64,000 nt of DNA from positions 99,032,115 to 99,096,114 of the forward strand of contig OY986435.1 of the NCBI GenBank assembly GCA_963920525.1, read 5' to 3'. Both the position numbers and the translations under genes were made by a program. This DNA comes from Dichetophora obliterata (Eukaryota; Arthropoda; Insecta; Diptera; Sciomyzidae). Positions within the stretch are counted from its first letter, which is position 1. Each line of letters opens with the position of its first letter. This document shows, one piece after another, positions 62,898 through 64,000 of this stretch. Under the pieces are notes generated by a model. That model did not search any database, had not been told where the DNA came from, and worked only from the letters and a program-made list of their open reading frames with translations.

Positions 62898-64000
62898 ATG
62901 TTTAAAAAACCATTTGTTGCTCTCAGCGGCAAAGAAAATCATGTACAAAAGACGGACCAGCCTAAAATTAAAGATCATCCGCCTAAATTAATTCCTACTA
63001 AAAAAGTTGGTTATTGTAATTTCGTATCACATTTACATTATATAGCATATATTGTAAATTGTTCACAGAATTCTCATGAAAACGCAATATGCAGTACTCG
63101 GGTAGATAAATCAACTAAGCCTGCTAATGCTCGTTCCACATGCGCTACAGCAACAGCAATCTCTGGCATTGTGTATAGAGCTGTATATTCTGCTAACCCA
63201 AGATCAACCGCAGTTGTACCGTCTCAGGCACAGAAAAAATTAACTACGTCCATCGTAAAATCACAATCTGAGAATGAAGGACACTATTGTTCAAATCCAA
63301 AAAACGAAATAGCAGATTGTCCTGATAATCTTCCTATCACTTCGGATCCTGGCTTATCACAGCTTTCATCTGTAAACGTCAAGAAAGAAGACTTGTCTGA
63401 TAACACAATTGACAGTGAAGATAACCAAAAAAGTGAGATTACAACTAAAAATATTCAGAAATACAATAAACTAGTAAAATTTTATTTAAAGGTTCCAAAT
63501 CAACTTCCAACAAAAAGGTATGGTCTCTTAATAATTTTGACATTGGACGTCCACTAGGGCGAGGAAAGTTTGGAAACGTCTACTTGGCACGCGAGAAAGA
63601 ATCAAAATTTGTTGTTGCTCTTAAAGTATTATTTAAACAGCAGATACACGAATCGAATGTGGAACATCAAGTTCGTCGCGAGATTGAAATCCAGTCTCAT
63701 TTGCGTCACCCACATATACTTCGCCTGTATGGTTATTTTCATGACGATGCCCGTATATACTTAATTCTAGAATATGCACCTAAAGGTACGCTTTTTAAAG
63801 AGTTACAAGCGCAGCCCTTGAAGCGGTTCGATGAACGCCAGTCTGCCATTTATATAAACTCCCTTGGTTCGGCTTTACGATATCTACATGAACGTGATGT
63901 CATTCACCGCGATATAAAACCGGAAAATTTGCTTCTGGGGTATAAAGGCGATTTAAAAATTGCCGACTTCGGTTGGTCTGTGCATGAACCGAATTCCATG
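62898..64000 (+). CDS. aurA: Aurora A kinase, 5' part (continues past window)
   Basis: Mitotic Ser/Thr kinase of centrosomes and spindle poles. The start is ATG 62898: [15 protein letters not shown], with a KEN degron at residues 12-14 as in other Aurora A N termini. A likely 63-bp intron (63006-63068) is followed by a low-complexity N terminus. The kinase domain reads from TGG at 63521: [20 protein letters not shown] (Gly loop), VVALKVLF (catalytic Lys), [45 protein letters not shown] and [15 protein letters not shown] at 64000. The Drosophila Aurora A sequence as I recall it is highly similar. The N-terminal frame and the kinase frame differ; a shift is needed between 63470 and 63520. The activation loop and C-lobe lie beyond the edge. 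Confidence 0.9.
63006..63068 (+). other. Probable 63-bp intron in Aurora A N terminus
   Basis: GTTGGT donor after CCTACTAAAAAA and TTGTTCACAG acceptor. The enclosed codons ([20 protein letters not shown]) are hydrophobic and unlike the polar surroundings, and 63 bp is a usual fly intron size. The length is a multiple of three, so the frame alone does not prove it; the donor is non-optimal. Confidence 0.55.

Overview
This is eukaryotic DNA from a higher dipteran fly. Three host genes can be read: an atypical soluble guanylyl cyclase matching Drosophila Gyc88E (minus strand, left end), a seven-finger ZAD/C2H2 zinc-finger gene (minus strand, 21.2-24.3 kb) and the start of Aurora A kinase (plus strand, right end). 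Their short introns with GT/AG borders, the ZAD family and the DRE-type promoter motif fit a brachyceran fly. The heavy transposon load suggests a large-genome group such as the tephritids, but the species cannot be fixed from the sequence. Almost everything between the genes is transposable elements, many nested.

Layout. 0-2.3 kb: three Gyc88E exons; the gene runs off the left edge and its first exon was not found. 2.7-3.9 kb: a 0.5-kb direct repeat pair. 4.5-5.7 kb: a P-like DNA element with perfect 8-bp target duplications, inside a tRNA-like repeat. 6.5-9.2 kb: a CR1-like LINE interrupted by a TA-flanked MITE and cut by an RTE-clade LINE (9.2-12.3 kb, minus). 12.8-14.8 kb: a Penelope-like element with RT, GIY-YIG endonuclease and a hammerhead-like motif. 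15.1-19.3 kb: a LOA-like LINE with RNase H whose ORF2 stays open across a large internal deletion. 20-20.8 kb: a MITE and simple repeats. 21.2-24.3 kb: the ZAD gene. 25.3-31 kb: a repeat-bounded block containing a 3.1-kb non-coding LTR-like unit. 31.4-53.4 kb: two tandem, nearly identical Ty3/gypsy-type LTR retrotransposons with very long LTRs; the left copy lacks its 5' end and has a nonsense codon in pol, the right copy has open gag and pol. 53.4-56 kb: the CR1-like LINE into which that pair inserted. 56.4-58.7 kb: a long-armed MITE and a second non-coding unit built like the one at 25.9-29.1 kb. 58.8-61.7 kb: a decayed minus-strand LINE split by a 1.15-kb retroposon with a 10-bp target duplication. 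62.9 kb to the end: Aurora A.

The most unusual feature is a pair of tandem RNA-hairpin arrays (28,085-28,420 and 58,070-58,521). In each array the loop is conserved while the stems differ between units, and pairing is mostly kept by compensatory changes and by G-U wobbles that work only on the plus-strand RNA. Both arrays lie in non-coding units with the same order: TATA-like box, ACGTC/GTCGAC-rich tandem block, T-rich tract, hairpin array. This looks like a selected RNA structure of a non-coding mobile-element family that I cannot assign to anything known.

The three host genes do not form a functional unit; each has its own promoter and strand. All assignments are by eye and memory of families; no database search was possible.
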